DNA from: an uncultured Pelagibacteraceae bacterium
Lineage (GTDB): Bacteria > Pseudomonadota > Alphaproteobacteria > Pelagibacterales > Pelagibacteraceae
DNA length: 64,000 nucleotides
Assembly (NCBI GenBank): GCA_902596205.1
Contig: CACJSY010000002.1
Coordinates: forward strand, 62,001 to 126,000
Direction: 5' to 3'
The position numbers were made by a program, and so were the translations under genes. Position 1 is the stretch's first letter; every line of letters begins with the position of its first letter. Below the pieces are notes generated by a model. It ran no database searches, was not told the DNA's origin, and saw nothing but the letters and a program-made list of their open reading frames with translations. Below are positions 37,559-46,143 of this stretch, piece by piece.

Positions 37559-38185
37559 GTGACTAATCAAATGTTTCCAACAGACTATATAATATTTTTA
37601 CAAATCATTTTATTTTTATTTATTTCTCCAGGTCCGCCTAGAGTTGTAATAGTTTCACATACACTAAACTATGGATTAAACAGATCTGTTTGGACTGCAT
37701 TTGGAGATATATCTGCAAATACTATCCAAGCTATTTTAGTAGTTTTTTTAATTGGTTCTTTTTTAAGGGATAATCCTCAAGTTCTTTACTACTTAAAATG
37801 GGCAGGAATATTTTATATTGTGTATTTAGCCTATGATACTTTAACGTCTAAAATCAGAAGTTTTAGTTCTAAAGACCAAAATTTAAAATCAACATTATCG
37901 TTTTATAAAGATGGATTTTTAGTTGCTGGTTTAAGCCCAAAGGCAATTTTATTCTTTGGAACAATTTTTCCAACTTTTATTAATTTCGGATCAAATATTA
38001 TTTCACAGTTTTTAATATTATTAATTACATACGTTGTTTTAGATTTTTTAACGTTAATGACTTATGGATTAGCAGCTGAGAAAATTTCAGTTTGGTTAAG
38101 AGGTAAACCAAAGCTATTAAATACAATTTCTGCGTGTGTTCTTCTTATTTTAGCAGTTTACATTGCTGCGACACAGAATTTTTAG
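37559..38185 (+). CDS. LysE/RhtB-family amino acid exporter
   Basis: The protein has 208 residues and about six helices. The motif FISPGPPRVVIVSHTLNYGLNRSVW is a variant of the usual SPGPN..... signature, with PP in place of PN. Later, DGFLVAGLSPKAILFFGTIFPTFI is the conserved second repeat. The family exports amino acids. The start is GTG at 37559; ATG at 37571 is an alternative and would leave a little more room for a promoter. Substrate is unknown. Confidence 0.82.
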   Translation: MTNQMFPTDYIIFLQIILFLFISPGPPRVVIVSHTLNYGLNRSVWTAFGDISANTIQAILVVFLIGSFLRDNPQVLYYLKWAGIFYIVYLAYDTLTSKIRSFSSKDQNLKSTLSFYKDGFLVAGLSPKAILFFGTIFPTFINFGSNIISQFLILLITYVVLDFLTLMTYGLAAEKISVWLRGKPKLLNTISACVLLILAVYIAATQNF

Positions 38186-38198
38186 TTAATTCTTACTG

Positions 38199-38268
38199 TT
38201 GTCAAAAACTTCATTTCTTGTTTTAATTATTTAATTTAATTAATTAATTAACAACAAGAAGGGAAATA
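38199..38268 (+). promoter_or_regulatory. Promoter and shared leader motif before the first binding-protein gene
   Basis: TTGTCA (38199-38204) and TTTAAT (38222-38227) are separated by 17 bases. The leader then reads TTAATTAATTAACAACAA followed by GAAGGGAAATA and the ATG at 38269. The same order (promoter, AATTAATTAAC, GGGAAATAAT) recurs before the genes at 45140 and 55008. The predicted 5' UTR is about 35 bases. It may be a common stability or translation element for abundant binding proteins. Confidence 0.6.
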
Positions 38269-39510
38269 ATGAATAAAATAGCAAAACTATTTATTACATC
38301 TATTTCAGCTATAACTTTAGCACTTGTTTCTTTCACTTCATCTTTTGCAAAAGTTGAAGGTGATTACATTGTGCTAGGTTCTGCAATATCTCTTACAGGT
38401 AAATACTCTTCAAATGGAGTTCATACTCAAAACGGTTACAACATGGCCGTTGATAGAATTAACAAAATGGGTGGAGTAGAAGTACAAGGTAAGAAATATA
38501 AGTTTGAGATCATTTACTATGATGATGAGTCAAACCCAAAAAGAGCCGCTCAGTTAGCTGAAAGACTAATTAAACAAGATGGCGTTCATTACATGCTTGG
38601 ACCATACAGTTCAGGTTTAACGAAAGCCATTGCACCAGTAACCGAGAAATATAAAATTCCTATGGTTGAAGCGAATGGTGCATCTAGATCTTTATTTACG
38701 AAAGGATACAAATATTTGTTCGCGGTGTTATCACCAGCTAACCAATACCTTGAAGTAGCTATCGATTTAGCGGTAGAAAAAAACGGTGGTAAAGGAGTAA
38801 AAATTGCTCAAGCATTTGAACAAGATGCTTTCTCACAAGACGTGAGACTTGGTATTTTAGATGCAGCAAAAAGAACTGGATCTGAGATCATCATCGATGA
38901 CAAACTACCAAAAGAACTTAACGATATGGCAGCGACATTGGCTAAAGTAAAAGCTACTAAGCCAGATGTGCTAGTTGTATCAGGTCACACTAAAGGTGCG
39001 TTAACTGCAATCAGGCAAATTTCTGAAATGAAAGTTGATGTTCCTATGTTAGCGATGACACATTGTGATGCTGCTAAACTTTCTAAACAACACGGAAAGA
39101 AATCAGAATACGCATTGTGTGCTTCTCAGTGGCACAAAAATTTATCTTACAAAGATAAATTCTTTGGTTCTGGCAAGAAATACGCTAAAGACTTCCAAAA
39201 AGAATTTGGATATGACCCGCCATATCAATCAGCAGAGTCTTCTGCAGCACTATTAGTATTTAAAGATGCGTTCGAAAGAGCAAATTCTTTTGATAGAGAT
39301 GCAGTTAGAGATGCGCTAGTTGATACAGAAATGCAAACTTTCTATGGAAACATTAAATTTGGACCTGGTGGCCAAAACGTTGCTAAGCCAATGATCTTGT
39401 TCCAAGTAAGATGTAAAGGCGATGATTGTGAGAATAGAGTAGTAGCTCCTACAAAATGGGCTTCTGATAAGTTCTATCATCCAATCCCGAAATGGTCTGA
39501 AAGAAGCTAA
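38269..39510 (+). CDS. Branched-chain-type ABC transporter substrate-binding protein
   Basis: The protein has 413 residues. A signal peptide (about 1-27, ending SFA-K) exports it to the periplasm. The type I periplasmic binding fold opens with IVLGSAISLTGKYSSNGVH and NGYNMAVDRINKMGG, and YYDDESNPKRAAQLAERLI and GPYSSG are typical of the Liv/Urt group. The ligand is not certain: amino acids, amides or related compounds. A strong terminator-like hairpin follows before the permease genes, which would leave more of this product than of the permease. Confidence 0.9.
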   Translation: MNKIAKLFITSISAITLALVSFTSSFAKVEGDYIVLGSAISLTGKYSSNGVHTQNGYNMAVDRINKMGGVEVQGKKYKFEIIYYDDESNPKRAAQLAERLIKQDGVHYMLGPYSSGLTKAIAPVTEKYKIPMVEANGASRSLFTKGYKYLFAVLSPANQYLEVAIDLAVEKNGGKGVKIAQAFEQDAFSQDVRLGILDAAKRTGSEIIIDDKLPKELNDMAATLAKVKATKPDVLVVSGHTKGALTAIRQISEMKVDVPMLAMTHCDAAKLSKQHGKKSEYALCASQWHKNLSYKDKFFGSGKKYAKDFQKEFGYDPPYQSAESSAALLVFKDAFERANSFDRDAVRDALVDTEMQTFYGNIKFGPGGQNVAKPMILFQVRCKGDDCENRVVAPTKWASDKFYHPIPKWSERS

Positions 39511-39528
39511 TAACTTCTGAATAATTTG

Positions 39529-39560
39529 AAAAGCCCCTAGTTTTCTAGGGGCTTTTCTTT
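39529..39560 (+). terminator. Intrinsic terminator or attenuator between binding protein and permease genes
   Basis: A perfect 12-bp stem AAAAGCCCCTAG/CTAGGGGCTTTT with a TTTT loop is followed by CTTTT. It sits 18 bases after the stop of the binding-protein gene and 19 before the permease start. The genes downstream have no clear promoter of their own, so partial read-through is likely, giving more binding protein than membrane components. Confidence 0.85.
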
Positions 39561-39578
39561 TATAAGTTTTGAAATTTT

Positions 39579-40472
39579 ATGGACTTTCTGATTTTTAAAG
39601 CTCCAATGTTAATGGTCCAGGCCTCACTGGACGGAATACTTTTAGGGATTTTATTTGCACTAATTGCTTATGGTATGGCTCTTCAATGGGGAGTAATGAA
39701 TATCATCAATATTGCACAAGGAGATTTAGTAATTCTTGGAGGATATATTGCATACACTATGTATCTTGCTGGAATTCATCCAGCTTGGGGAGTAATTGTT
39801 TCTCCAATCATAATGTTCTTTGTTGGTTGGGCACTCTACAAATTAGTAATTAATAAAGTTGTAGATAGGGATTTATTTATTTCAATATTAGCAACGTTTG
39901 GTATCGCTATTGTATTCCAACAGTTAATGAATTTTATTTTTGGAGCAGACGTAGTTGTGGCACAGTCTGAATACGGAACAACAATGTTATTTGATAACTC
40001 AGTAACCCTACCCAATTCAAAAATATTCTCAGCTTTTATAAGTGTTTTATATGCAGTTGCATTAGTAATTTATATGAAAAAATCTAGACTTGGACGAGCT
40101 ATAAGAGCAACAGCGCAAAACGCAAGAGCTGCAAAAATTTTAGGTGTAGATACTGAAAAAGTTTATGCTGCAACTTTTGGTATCAATGCAGCGTTATGTG
40201 GAATTGCAGGTGCTTTAATTTCAATAACTCTCACACTTCATCCTTATGTAGGGCTTCCATATACAGTTAGATCTTTCATGATAGTGATAGTAGCAGGTCT
40301 TGGTAATTTACCAGCAGTAGCAGTTTCAGGAATGGGATTGGGACTATTTGAAGAGTTTGCTGATTATATTTTAGGAACAGAGTTTAGAATTGGAGCAGTA
40401 TTTTTACTCTTAGTCTTAATATTAGTTTATAGAAGATTTAAACTTTCAAAGAAAAGGGAATATTTAAAATAA
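39579..40472 (+). CDS. Branched-chain-type ABC transporter permease (LivH family)
   Basis: The protein has 297 residues and eight or so helices. Family phrases are LIAYGMALQWGVMNIINIAQGDLVILGGYIAY, RAIRATAQNARAAKILGVD (cytoplasmic loop contacting the ATPase) and YTVRSFMIVIVAGLGNLPAVAVSGMGLGLFEEF. It is one of two inner-membrane permeases of this system. It is joined directly to the next gene: the next ATG follows the stop with no spacer. Confidence 0.93.
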   Translation: MDFLIFKAPMLMVQASLDGILLGILFALIAYGMALQWGVMNIINIAQGDLVILGGYIAYTMYLAGIHPAWGVIVSPIIMFFVGWALYKLVINKVVDRDLFISILATFGIAIVFQQLMNFIFGADVVVAQSEYGTTMLFDNSVTLPNSKIFSAFISVLYAVALVIYMKKSRLGRAIRATAQNARAAKILGVDTEKVYAATFGINAALCGIAGALISITLTLHPYVGLPYTVRSFMIVIVAGLGNLPAVAVSGMGLGLFEEFADYILGTEFRIGAVFLLLVLILVYRRFKLSKKREYLK

Positions 40473-41537
40473 ATGAATAAAGTAAAACAAAAAGATTTAA
40501 TATTATATTCAGGTTTAATTATCTTAGGTTTAGCTGCACCTTATTTATTCTCAGCATTTAAAGTTCAACTTACATATCTTTGTGTCTTGATTGTTCTAGC
40601 AATGACTTGGAACTTACAAGGCGGAGAGATGGGCTATAATACTTTTGGAAATATTCTTTTCTATGGTTTAGGGATGTATCTAACTGCCTCGGTTCAAGTG
40701 GGAATGTTTTTTCCATTAGCAGAGTGGACAGAAAGCGGCGGAGAAAAAACGTTTGTGCATACCACTGCACAATATTTTCAAGGAATAGGAGTCGGATTAT
40801 TAGTTTCAGCAATTGTCCCAGCTATTGTTGCTGGCGCTATAGGTTACGCTATTTTAGGTTTAAGAGGCCACTACTTTGCTATTTGTACTTTAGGACTTGG
40901 AATTGCGGCAGGTGAAATTGCTGGCGGAATAGAAATTATCGGAGCCGGGCAAGGTTTCACTACACCACCTTTTCCTGCAGAAATAGTTGACACCGAAGCT
41001 AGAGGAAAGTTTTTCTACTTTTTAAGTTTTGCATTATTAATTGGAACATTTGTTTTTGTTAAATATATTTACGGTTCTAGATTTAGATTAATTTTAAATG
41101 CAATTAGAGACAATGAAGATAAAGCGGAAGCAATGGGCATTCAAACTATGAAATATAAAATTGTAGGTTGGATGTGTTCAGCATTTTTCTGTGGTCTTGC
41201 CGGTGGAATCATGGGTGGACTAATTGGATATATAGACTCAACTGACGTAGCATTTGATGGAAGAGAGATGGGAGTATTTATGGTTCTTATGGCAATTCTT
41301 GGTGGTAAAGGAACTTTATGGGGGCCAGTAATTGGTGCAACTTTATTCCATTTTTTCAAAGAAGGTCTTTGGACATTAATATTAGGTTGGCAGTATGTTG
41401 CATTAGGAGTTTTAATCGTTGTGATCGTTGTATATTTCCCTGAAGGATTAATGGGTTGGTTGAGAGAAAAATATCCTGAGAGATTTGGTGAAGTAATTGA
41501 TGATAAAGATCGGAAAGCACAGGTTGAGTTAAAATGA
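40473..41537 (+). CDS. Branched-chain-type ABC transporter permease (LivM family)
   Basis: The protein has 354 residues. It shows the LivM order: MTWNLQGGEMGYNTFGNILFYGLGMYLTA, then LRGHYFAICTLGLGIAAGEI, and RLILNAIRDNEDKAEAMGIQTMKYK as the coupling loop. GKGTLWGPVIGA and YFPEGLMGWLREKYPERFG close the protein. It pairs with the preceding permease. It overlaps the ATPase gene by four bases. Confidence 0.93.
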   Translation: MNKVKQKDLILYSGLIILGLAAPYLFSAFKVQLTYLCVLIVLAMTWNLQGGEMGYNTFGNILFYGLGMYLTASVQVGMFFPLAEWTESGGEKTFVHTTAQYFQGIGVGLLVSAIVPAIVAGAIGYAILGLRGHYFAICTLGLGIAAGEIAGGIEIIGAGQGFTTPPFPAEIVDTEARGKFFYFLSFALLIGTFVFVKYIYGSRFRLILNAIRDNEDKAEAMGIQTMKYKIVGWMCSAFFCGLAGGIMGGLIGYIDSTDVAFDGREMGVFMVLMAILGGKGTLWGPVIGATLFHFFKEGLWTLILGWQYVALGVLIVVIVVYFPEGLMGWLREKYPERFGEVIDDKDRKAQVELK

Positions 41538-42268
41538 GTATTTTAGAAGTTAAAAATGTGAGCAAATCTTTTGGCGGTGTGCAAGCAAACGTAGATATTT
41601 CAGTCTCTGTAGAGCAGGGATCGATTGTTGGTTTAATAGGACCTAATGGTTCAGGGAAAACTACTTTATTTAATTCAATAGTTGGAACTCATCCCATAGA
41701 TGAAGGCTCTATTGTTTTTAATAATACTGAAGTTTCTGAAATGCCAGTGCCAGCAGTTGCTAAACTTGGTTTATTAAGAACCTTTCAACAAACAAGAATT
41801 TATTCAAAACTGAATTGTGTAGAAAATATGCTGATAAGTCACAAAGCTAGTGACTCCGGATTTATTTTTGCAAAAGTACCTGCAGAACTTACTGAGAAAG
41901 CAGAAAATCTTTTGAACTTTGTTGGTCTTTACCAAAAGAGAAATTTGAGGGCAGGCGATCTATCATTCGGACAACAAAAATTACTAGAGTTAGCAATGGC
42001 TTTAATGAATGAACCTAAAATGCTTTTACTTGATGAGCCTACAGCTGGAATTAATCCTACTTTAATTAACGGAATTATAGATAGATTGATAAAAATTAAT
42101 AAAGATTATGGAATTACTTTATTAGTTATAGAACACAATATGAAAGTGATTATGAGTCTAGCTCAAAGAATTTTCTGTTTAGCACACGGTAAAATGTTAG
42201 CAGAAGGTTCTCCAGATCAAATAAAAAATGATAAGCGTGTTGTTGATGCTTATTTAGGAGCTCAGTAA
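41534..42268 (+). CDS. ABC transporter ATP-binding protein (LivG type)
   Basis: The protein has 244 residues. Walker A is GPNGSGKTT, the signature is LSFGQQKLLELAMALM (a variant of LSGGQ), and Walker B is MLLLDEPTAG. IVVIEHNMKVIMSLAQRIF is the switch region type found in LivG. It powers the import through the two permeases. Its start and stop overlap both neighbours by four and one bases. Confidence 0.94.
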   Translation: MSILEVKNVSKSFGGVQANVDISVSVEQGSIVGLIGPNGSGKTTLFNSIVGTHPIDEGSIVFNNTEVSEMPVPAVAKLGLLRTFQQTRIYSKLNCVENMLISHKASDSGFIFAKVPAELTEKAENLLNFVGLYQKRNLRAGDLSFGQQKLLELAMALMNEPKMLLLDEPTAGINPTLINGIIDRLIKINKDYGITLLVIEHNMKVIMSLAQRIFCLAHGKMLAEGSPDQIKNDKRVVDAYLGAQ

Positions 42269-43053
42269 TGGCAAATCAATATGATGTTTTAGGTAAAGCA
42301 CCTGGTTTAGAGGACTTAAATAAACTATCTCCAAATGATGTTCATCTAACTATCAGGGGTTTAAATGCTGGTTATGGTAAGATGGAGATACTTCATAATT
42401 TTGATTTAACAGTTAGTAAAGCACAATCATTATGCTTAATAGGACCTAACGGAGCAGGAAAATCAACAATACTTCATTCAATTTATGGTTTCACAAATAT
42501 ATTTGATGGAAAAATTGAGTTAGAGGGAAATGAAATTACAAAATTAACCCCGGCACAAAAATTAAGCAAAGTAGGTATCGCTTATATCTTACAAGATAAC
42601 TCAGTGTTTCCAGATATGACAGTAGAGGAAAATCTTTTAATGGGTGGATATATTAAAGATAAACAGGATGAGGCATATGAAGAGGCAGAGAGAATTTTTC
42701 AAAAATATGAAAGATTAAGAAATAGAAGAAACCAACCTGCAAAAGTTTTATCTGGTGGCGAAAGAAGATTATTAGAAATCTCCAGGGCATTAGTAATGAA
42801 ACCATCTGTATTATTAGTGGACGAACCATCAATTGGTCTAGAACCAAAATATATAAATATGGTTTTTGAAATTTTAGAAGATCTTCAAAAAGCCGAAAAG
42901 AAAACAATCATACTTGTAGAGCAAAATGCAAAAAAAGGATTAGAATTTTCTGACATTGGTTATGTTTTAGTTTCTGGGCAAACTGCTATCGCAGGCAAAG
43001 GTGATGATCTTTTAAAAAATCCAGACGTAGGAAGATTATTCCTTGGTGGATGA
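42268..43053 (+). CDS. ABC transporter ATP-binding protein (LivF type)
   Basis: The protein has 261 residues. A 20-residue N-terminal extension (ANQYDVLGKAPGLEDLNKLS) precedes the ATPase core. Walker A is GPNGAGKST, the signature LSGGERRLLEISRALV, Walker B VLLVDEPSIG. EQNAKKGLEFSDIGYVLVSG is typical of LivF. The extension is not usual for LivF and is worth noting. The stop overlaps the azlC start by four bases. Confidence 0.93.
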   Translation: MANQYDVLGKAPGLEDLNKLSPNDVHLTIRGLNAGYGKMEILHNFDLTVSKAQSLCLIGPNGAGKSTILHSIYGFTNIFDGKIELEGNEITKLTPAQKLSKVGIAYILQDNSVFPDMTVEENLLMGGYIKDKQDEAYEEAERIFQKYERLRNRRNQPAKVLSGGERRLLEISRALVMKPSVLLVDEPSIGLEPKYINMVFEILEDLQKAEKKTIILVEQNAKKGLEFSDIGYVLVSGQTAIAGKGDDLLKNPDVGRLFLGG

Positions 43054-43751
43054 TTAATTTAAAAGTATTTCTCAAAGGATTACAATCTCTAAAAGGTACT
43101 AGAAGTCCGGCTATTCCTCTAGCTGCTTGTTTCATCGCTCTTGGAGCTTTATTAAAAGATGCAGGATTTAATATTCAACAAAGCGCTGCATCAAGCTTAT
43201 TTACTTATGCTCTACCCGGTCAATTAGTTATGGCCGAGTCACTTCTCGTAGGAGCTTCAATTATAAATATTTTTATAGCTGTATGGTTAGTTAATTTCAG
43301 ACTTTATCCTATGACAGTTTCTTTATTTCCTTTACTTGACCATAAGTCTCAACCTAAATGGAAGTATTATTTATCTTGTCATTTCTTAGCTGTTACCTCT
43401 TGGTTAATTGCTAAAGATGGTTACAAAAAAATAAATAAAAAAAATCGGATAGATTTTTGGATTGGGATTGGAATAGGAACCTGGTCTACAGCTATATTGA
43501 TGACAGTAATTGGATATTTATCTGCAGACTATCTCAATAAAGAAATGTTAATTGGTCTCGCTATAGTCAACCCTGTTTATTTTTTTTGTATGTTGATAGG
43601 TGCAATGAAAAATTTAAGCATCTCTATCGCTGTGATAGCAGGCACTATGTTAGGTCCTTTAATTTATATAATTTCAACAGAATGGGCTTTATTATTTGCC
43701 GGTCTTATCGCAGGAACTATTGCTTTTCTATTTGGAGGAAATAATGGCTAG
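43050..43751 (+). CDS. azlC: AzlC-family branched-chain amino acid exporter subunit
   Basis: The protein has 233 residues and about six helices. AIPLAACFIALGALLKDAGFNIQQSAASSLFTYALPGQLVMAESLLVG is the conserved AzlC opening; the next segment IFIAVWLVNFRLYPMTVSLFPLL is also standard. AzlC and AzlD together export branched-chain amino acids (and azaleucine). It overlaps the LivF-type gene by four bases, so import and export proteins are on one transcript. Confidence 0.9.
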   Translation: MINLKVFLKGLQSLKGTRSPAIPLAACFIALGALLKDAGFNIQQSAASSLFTYALPGQLVMAESLLVGASIINIFIAVWLVNFRLYPMTVSLFPLLDHKSQPKWKYYLSCHFLAVTSWLIAKDGYKKINKKNRIDFWIGIGIGTWSTAILMTVIGYLSADYLNKEMLIGLAIVNPVYFFCMLIGAMKNLSISIAVIAGTMLGPLIYIISTEWALLFAGLIAGTIAFLFGGNNG

Positions 43752-44070
43752 TAGTCAAATTATAATTCTTGCGATTATAGCTACATCAGTTGCAACTTTC
43801 ATTTCTCGTTTCATGGGTGCACTTACTTCCGAGAAAGTAAGTGTAAAGTCAAAAGTTTTTCAATGGTTTAATTGTGTTGCTTATTCAACTTTAGCAGCTT
43901 TATTAGGAAGGATGATTATTTTTCCAGCTGGCGTGCTTGCGGAGTCAGATTTGGTTATTCGATTAATAGTTTTAATAACTTGTGTTGCTTTATTTATAAT
44001 GACAAAAAAAAATTTAGTAATTCCAACAATTATCTCTGCAATTCTTTTAGGAGTTTTGACTAACTTTTAA
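43744..44070 (+). CDS. azlD: AzlD-family branched-chain amino acid exporter subunit
   Basis: The protein has 108 residues and four helices. IIILAIIATSVATFISRFMGAL is the family opening (start at 43744), with WFNCVAYSTLAALLGRMIIFP in the middle. An upstream ATG at 43696 in the same frame would add 16 residues that overlap azlC and do not fit the family. Its start overlaps the azlC stop by eight bases. It pairs with AzlC. Confidence 0.88.
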   Translation: MASSQIIILAIIATSVATFISRFMGALTSEKVSVKSKVFQWFNCVAYSTLAALLGRMIIFPAGVLAESDLVIRLIVLITCVALFIMTKKNLVIPTIISAILLGVLTNF

Positions 44071-44073
44071 ATT

Positions 44074-44145
44074 ATGTTAAAATTTTTAATGGAACCAATT
44101 TTAGTTGTATTTATTGCTTTGTGGATTGTAGGAATGATAGGTTAG
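44074..44145 (+). CDS. Possible 23-residue membrane peptide
   Basis: A short frame three bases after azlD reads MLKFLMEPILVVFIALWIVGMIG and stops seven bases before glaH. It would be a single hydrophobic helix with a Lys near the N-terminus. No SD is visible and there is no homology I recognise. It is listed because it fills the gap exactly and has a good membrane helix. Chance in AT-rich DNA is possible. Confidence 0.35.
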   Translation: MLKFLMEPILVVFIALWIVGMIG

Positions 44146-44152
44146 TTTAATT

Positions 44153-45049
44153 ATGAGTTTTTCAATATCGGATCATCAAAACTCTAACAGAGTTCGTGTT
44201 ATCAAATTTAAGGAAAGTGACTTAGATAGATTAGTTTTTCCTTTTAAAAAACATTCAATCTTATCTTTAGAATACAAACCTTTCTCAAGATTTAGTTTGG
44301 CTAAAAGTTTAGACGAGGTATTTGAGAATAAATTGAGCAAAACTCTTAGTGAAATACTTAACGATCGTAAAACTGGAACTGCAATTATTGAGCCTGAGAT
44401 TCATAATAAAAAATTTGATAAAGATTTTCTAGTCAAGTTGTCCACGGGTCTTGCTTATTTAGTTGGAAACCCAAATTTTGACTCAATGACGGGCAAATAC
44501 TACGCAAGATTTCATGTAAAACATCAGGATAGTAGTGATTCCTATCTTAGAAAAGCTTATACAAATTTAGATCTTCATACGGATGGAACTTACGTAAAAG
44601 AAAAAACTGATTGGTTAATAATGACAAAAATGGAGGAAAATAATGTAAGCGGAGGGGAAAGTGTTATCCTTCATTTAGACGATTGGGAACATCTAGAAGA
44701 TTTAAGCAAAGATCCTATAGGACAACAAAATTTCACCTGGGGGTCTCCAAAAAGTAAAAATGTAGAATATAAAGTTGAACATCCAGTATTTTCAAAAGAT
44801 AAAAACGGTAAGCCAATTATTTCATATATTGATCAATTTCCTGAGCCAAAAAATATGGATCAAGGTTTATTTCTTCAAAAACTTTCTGATGCGTTGGAAG
44901 AAAGTAAAAATAAAATTAGTTTTCCATTACCAGTAGGATCTACAATTTTTTCTAATAATTACTTCTGGTTACATGGTAGAAAAGCATTTAAAGAACATTC
45001 TGGTTTATCTAGGGAATTATTAAGGATTAGAGGAACTTTCTTTCATTAA
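44153..45049 (+). CDS. glaH: Glutarate 2-hydroxylase, Fe(II)/2-oxoglutarate dioxygenase (CsiD/GlaH)
   Basis: The protein has 298 residues. Its sequence follows E. coli CsiD throughout: ALEYK-like LSLEYKPFSRFSLAK, NFDSMTGKYYARFHVKHQDSSDSYLR, HLDDWEHLEDL and YIDQFPEPKN. The iron ligands are H142, D144 (DLHTDGTY) and H274 (WLHGRKAF); RELLRIRG carries the Arg for 2-oxoglutarate. CsiD turns glutarate into L-2-hydroxyglutarate, part of lysine and cadaverine breakdown. The usual oxidase partner LhgO is not adjacent. The tctCBA genes directly downstream suggest glutarate uptake. Confidence 0.92.
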   Translation: MSFSISDHQNSNRVRVIKFKESDLDRLVFPFKKHSILSLEYKPFSRFSLAKSLDEVFENKLSKTLSEILNDRKTGTAIIEPEIHNKKFDKDFLVKLSTGLAYLVGNPNFDSMTGKYYARFHVKHQDSSDSYLRKAYTNLDLHTDGTYVKEKTDWLIMTKMEENNVSGGESVILHLDDWEHLEDLSKDPIGQQNFTWGSPKSKNVEYKVEHPVFSKDKNGKPIISYIDQFPEPKNMDQGLFLQKLSDALEESKNKISFPLPVGSTIFSNNYFWLHGRKAFKEHSGLSRELLRIRGTFFH

Positions 45050-45076
45050 TTATAATCATTCTTTAAATATATCTTG

Positions 45077-45139
45077 TTGACTCTTAATAGTATTTTTATT
45101 TTAATAACTTAATTTAATTAATTAACAGAGGGAAATAAT
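45077..45139 (+). promoter_or_regulatory. Promoter and shared leader motif before tctC
   Basis: TTGACT (45077-45082) and TTTAAT (45100-45105), with 17 bases between them, match the consensus well. The leader reads TTTAATTAATTAAC then AGAGGGAAATAAT before the ATG at 45140. Its order and spacing match those before 38269 and 55008. Confidence 0.65.
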
Positions 45140-46120
45140 ATGTTTAATAATTTGAAAAAATTAATTAGCTTAGTTTTCGCAACTGTTCTTTTAACTTCAA
45201 TCTCATCAACTAGTTTTGCAATCGATAAATTACATTTCATTATCGGTGGTGGTGCTGGCGGTGGTTGGGATGGAACTGCTAGAGGAACTGGTGAAGCTTT
45301 AACAAAAGCTGGTTTTCTAAAAAGTGCTTCATATGAAAATATGTCAGGCGGTGGTGGAGGAAAAGCTCTATCATATATAATTAACACTAAGCCAGAAGGC
45401 ACAGTATTAGTTCAATCAACACCTTTAGTATTAAGATCAATCACTAGACACAAAGGATATGTAAAAGGATCTGGCGTATTATCTTATAAAGATGTTAAGC
45501 CAATTGCTGGTGTAATCGGTGACTACGGCGCAATCGCAGTTGCTAAAAATTCACCATACAAAAACTTTAAAGATGTAGTGGATGCTTACAAAAAAAATCC
45601 TAAGTCAGTTAAAATGGCTGGTGGATCTGTAAGAGGAAGCATGGACCATTTAATTGGTGCACTTGCATTTCAAGAAGCAGGCGCAAATCCTAACGATGTA
45701 GTTTATGTACCTTACGATGCAGGTGGTAAAGCTTTAGCTGGCCTTTTATCAGGAGAAACTCAAATTCTTTCAACTGGTTTGGGTGAAGTAATGGGCGCTA
45801 GAGATCAAGTAAGAATTATTGGTATTACAGCTCCTGAAAGAGTAGGTGATGCTCCAGAAGTTCCAACTTTAAAAGAACAAGGATTTGATGTTCAGTTTGT
45901 TAACTGGAGAGGTTTCTTTGCTCCTAAAAGTATGCCGAGCGGAGATGTTAAGAAGATTGCTAAAATGTTAGGTGATGTTCAAAAAACTCCAGAATGGGAA
46001 ACAGTTAGAAAAAGAAACGCTTGGGTTAATATTTATAATCCAGGAAGCAAATTCGACAGTTTCTTAAAAAAGCAAACTAAAGAAATGACAAAATTAATGA
46101 AAAAACTAGGTGTTATCTAG
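45140..46120 (+). CDS. tctC: Tripartite tricarboxylate transporter binding protein (TctC)
   Basis: The protein has 326 residues. A signal peptide (about 1-27, cleavage after SFA) exports it. The opening FIIGGGAGGGWDGTARGTGEAL and later VYVPYDAGGKALAGLLSGETQ are typical of the TctC/Bug family that binds dicarboxylates and related acids. It delivers substrate to TctA/TctB. Its place right after glaH suggests glutarate or a related C5 dicarboxylate, which is an inference. Confidence 0.9.
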   Translation: MFNNLKKLISLVFATVLLTSISSTSFAIDKLHFIIGGGAGGGWDGTARGTGEALTKAGFLKSASYENMSGGGGGKALSYIINTKPEGTVLVQSTPLVLRSITRHKGYVKGSGVLSYKDVKPIAGVIGDYGAIAVAKNSPYKNFKDVVDAYKKNPKSVKMAGGSVRGSMDHLIGALAFQEAGANPNDVVYVPYDAGGKALAGLLSGETQILSTGLGEVMGARDQVRIIGITAPERVGDAPEVPTLKEQGFDVQFVNWRGFFAPKSMPSGDVKKIAKMLGDVQKTPEWETVRKRNAWVNIYNPGSKFDSFLKKQTKEMTKLMKKLGVI

Positions 46121-46143
46121 TTCATTAATTTATTGAAAGAGCA

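Noticed and set aside
38225-38250. TTAATTAATTAA repeats as a mobile-element or phage attachment site
   Set aside because: The repeats recur only as a leader module before binding-protein genes and have no integrase or target duplication nearby.
40570-40915. Frames on both strands inside the LivM-like gene
   Set aside because: They are shadows of the permease coding sequence with low-complexity translations and no start signals.
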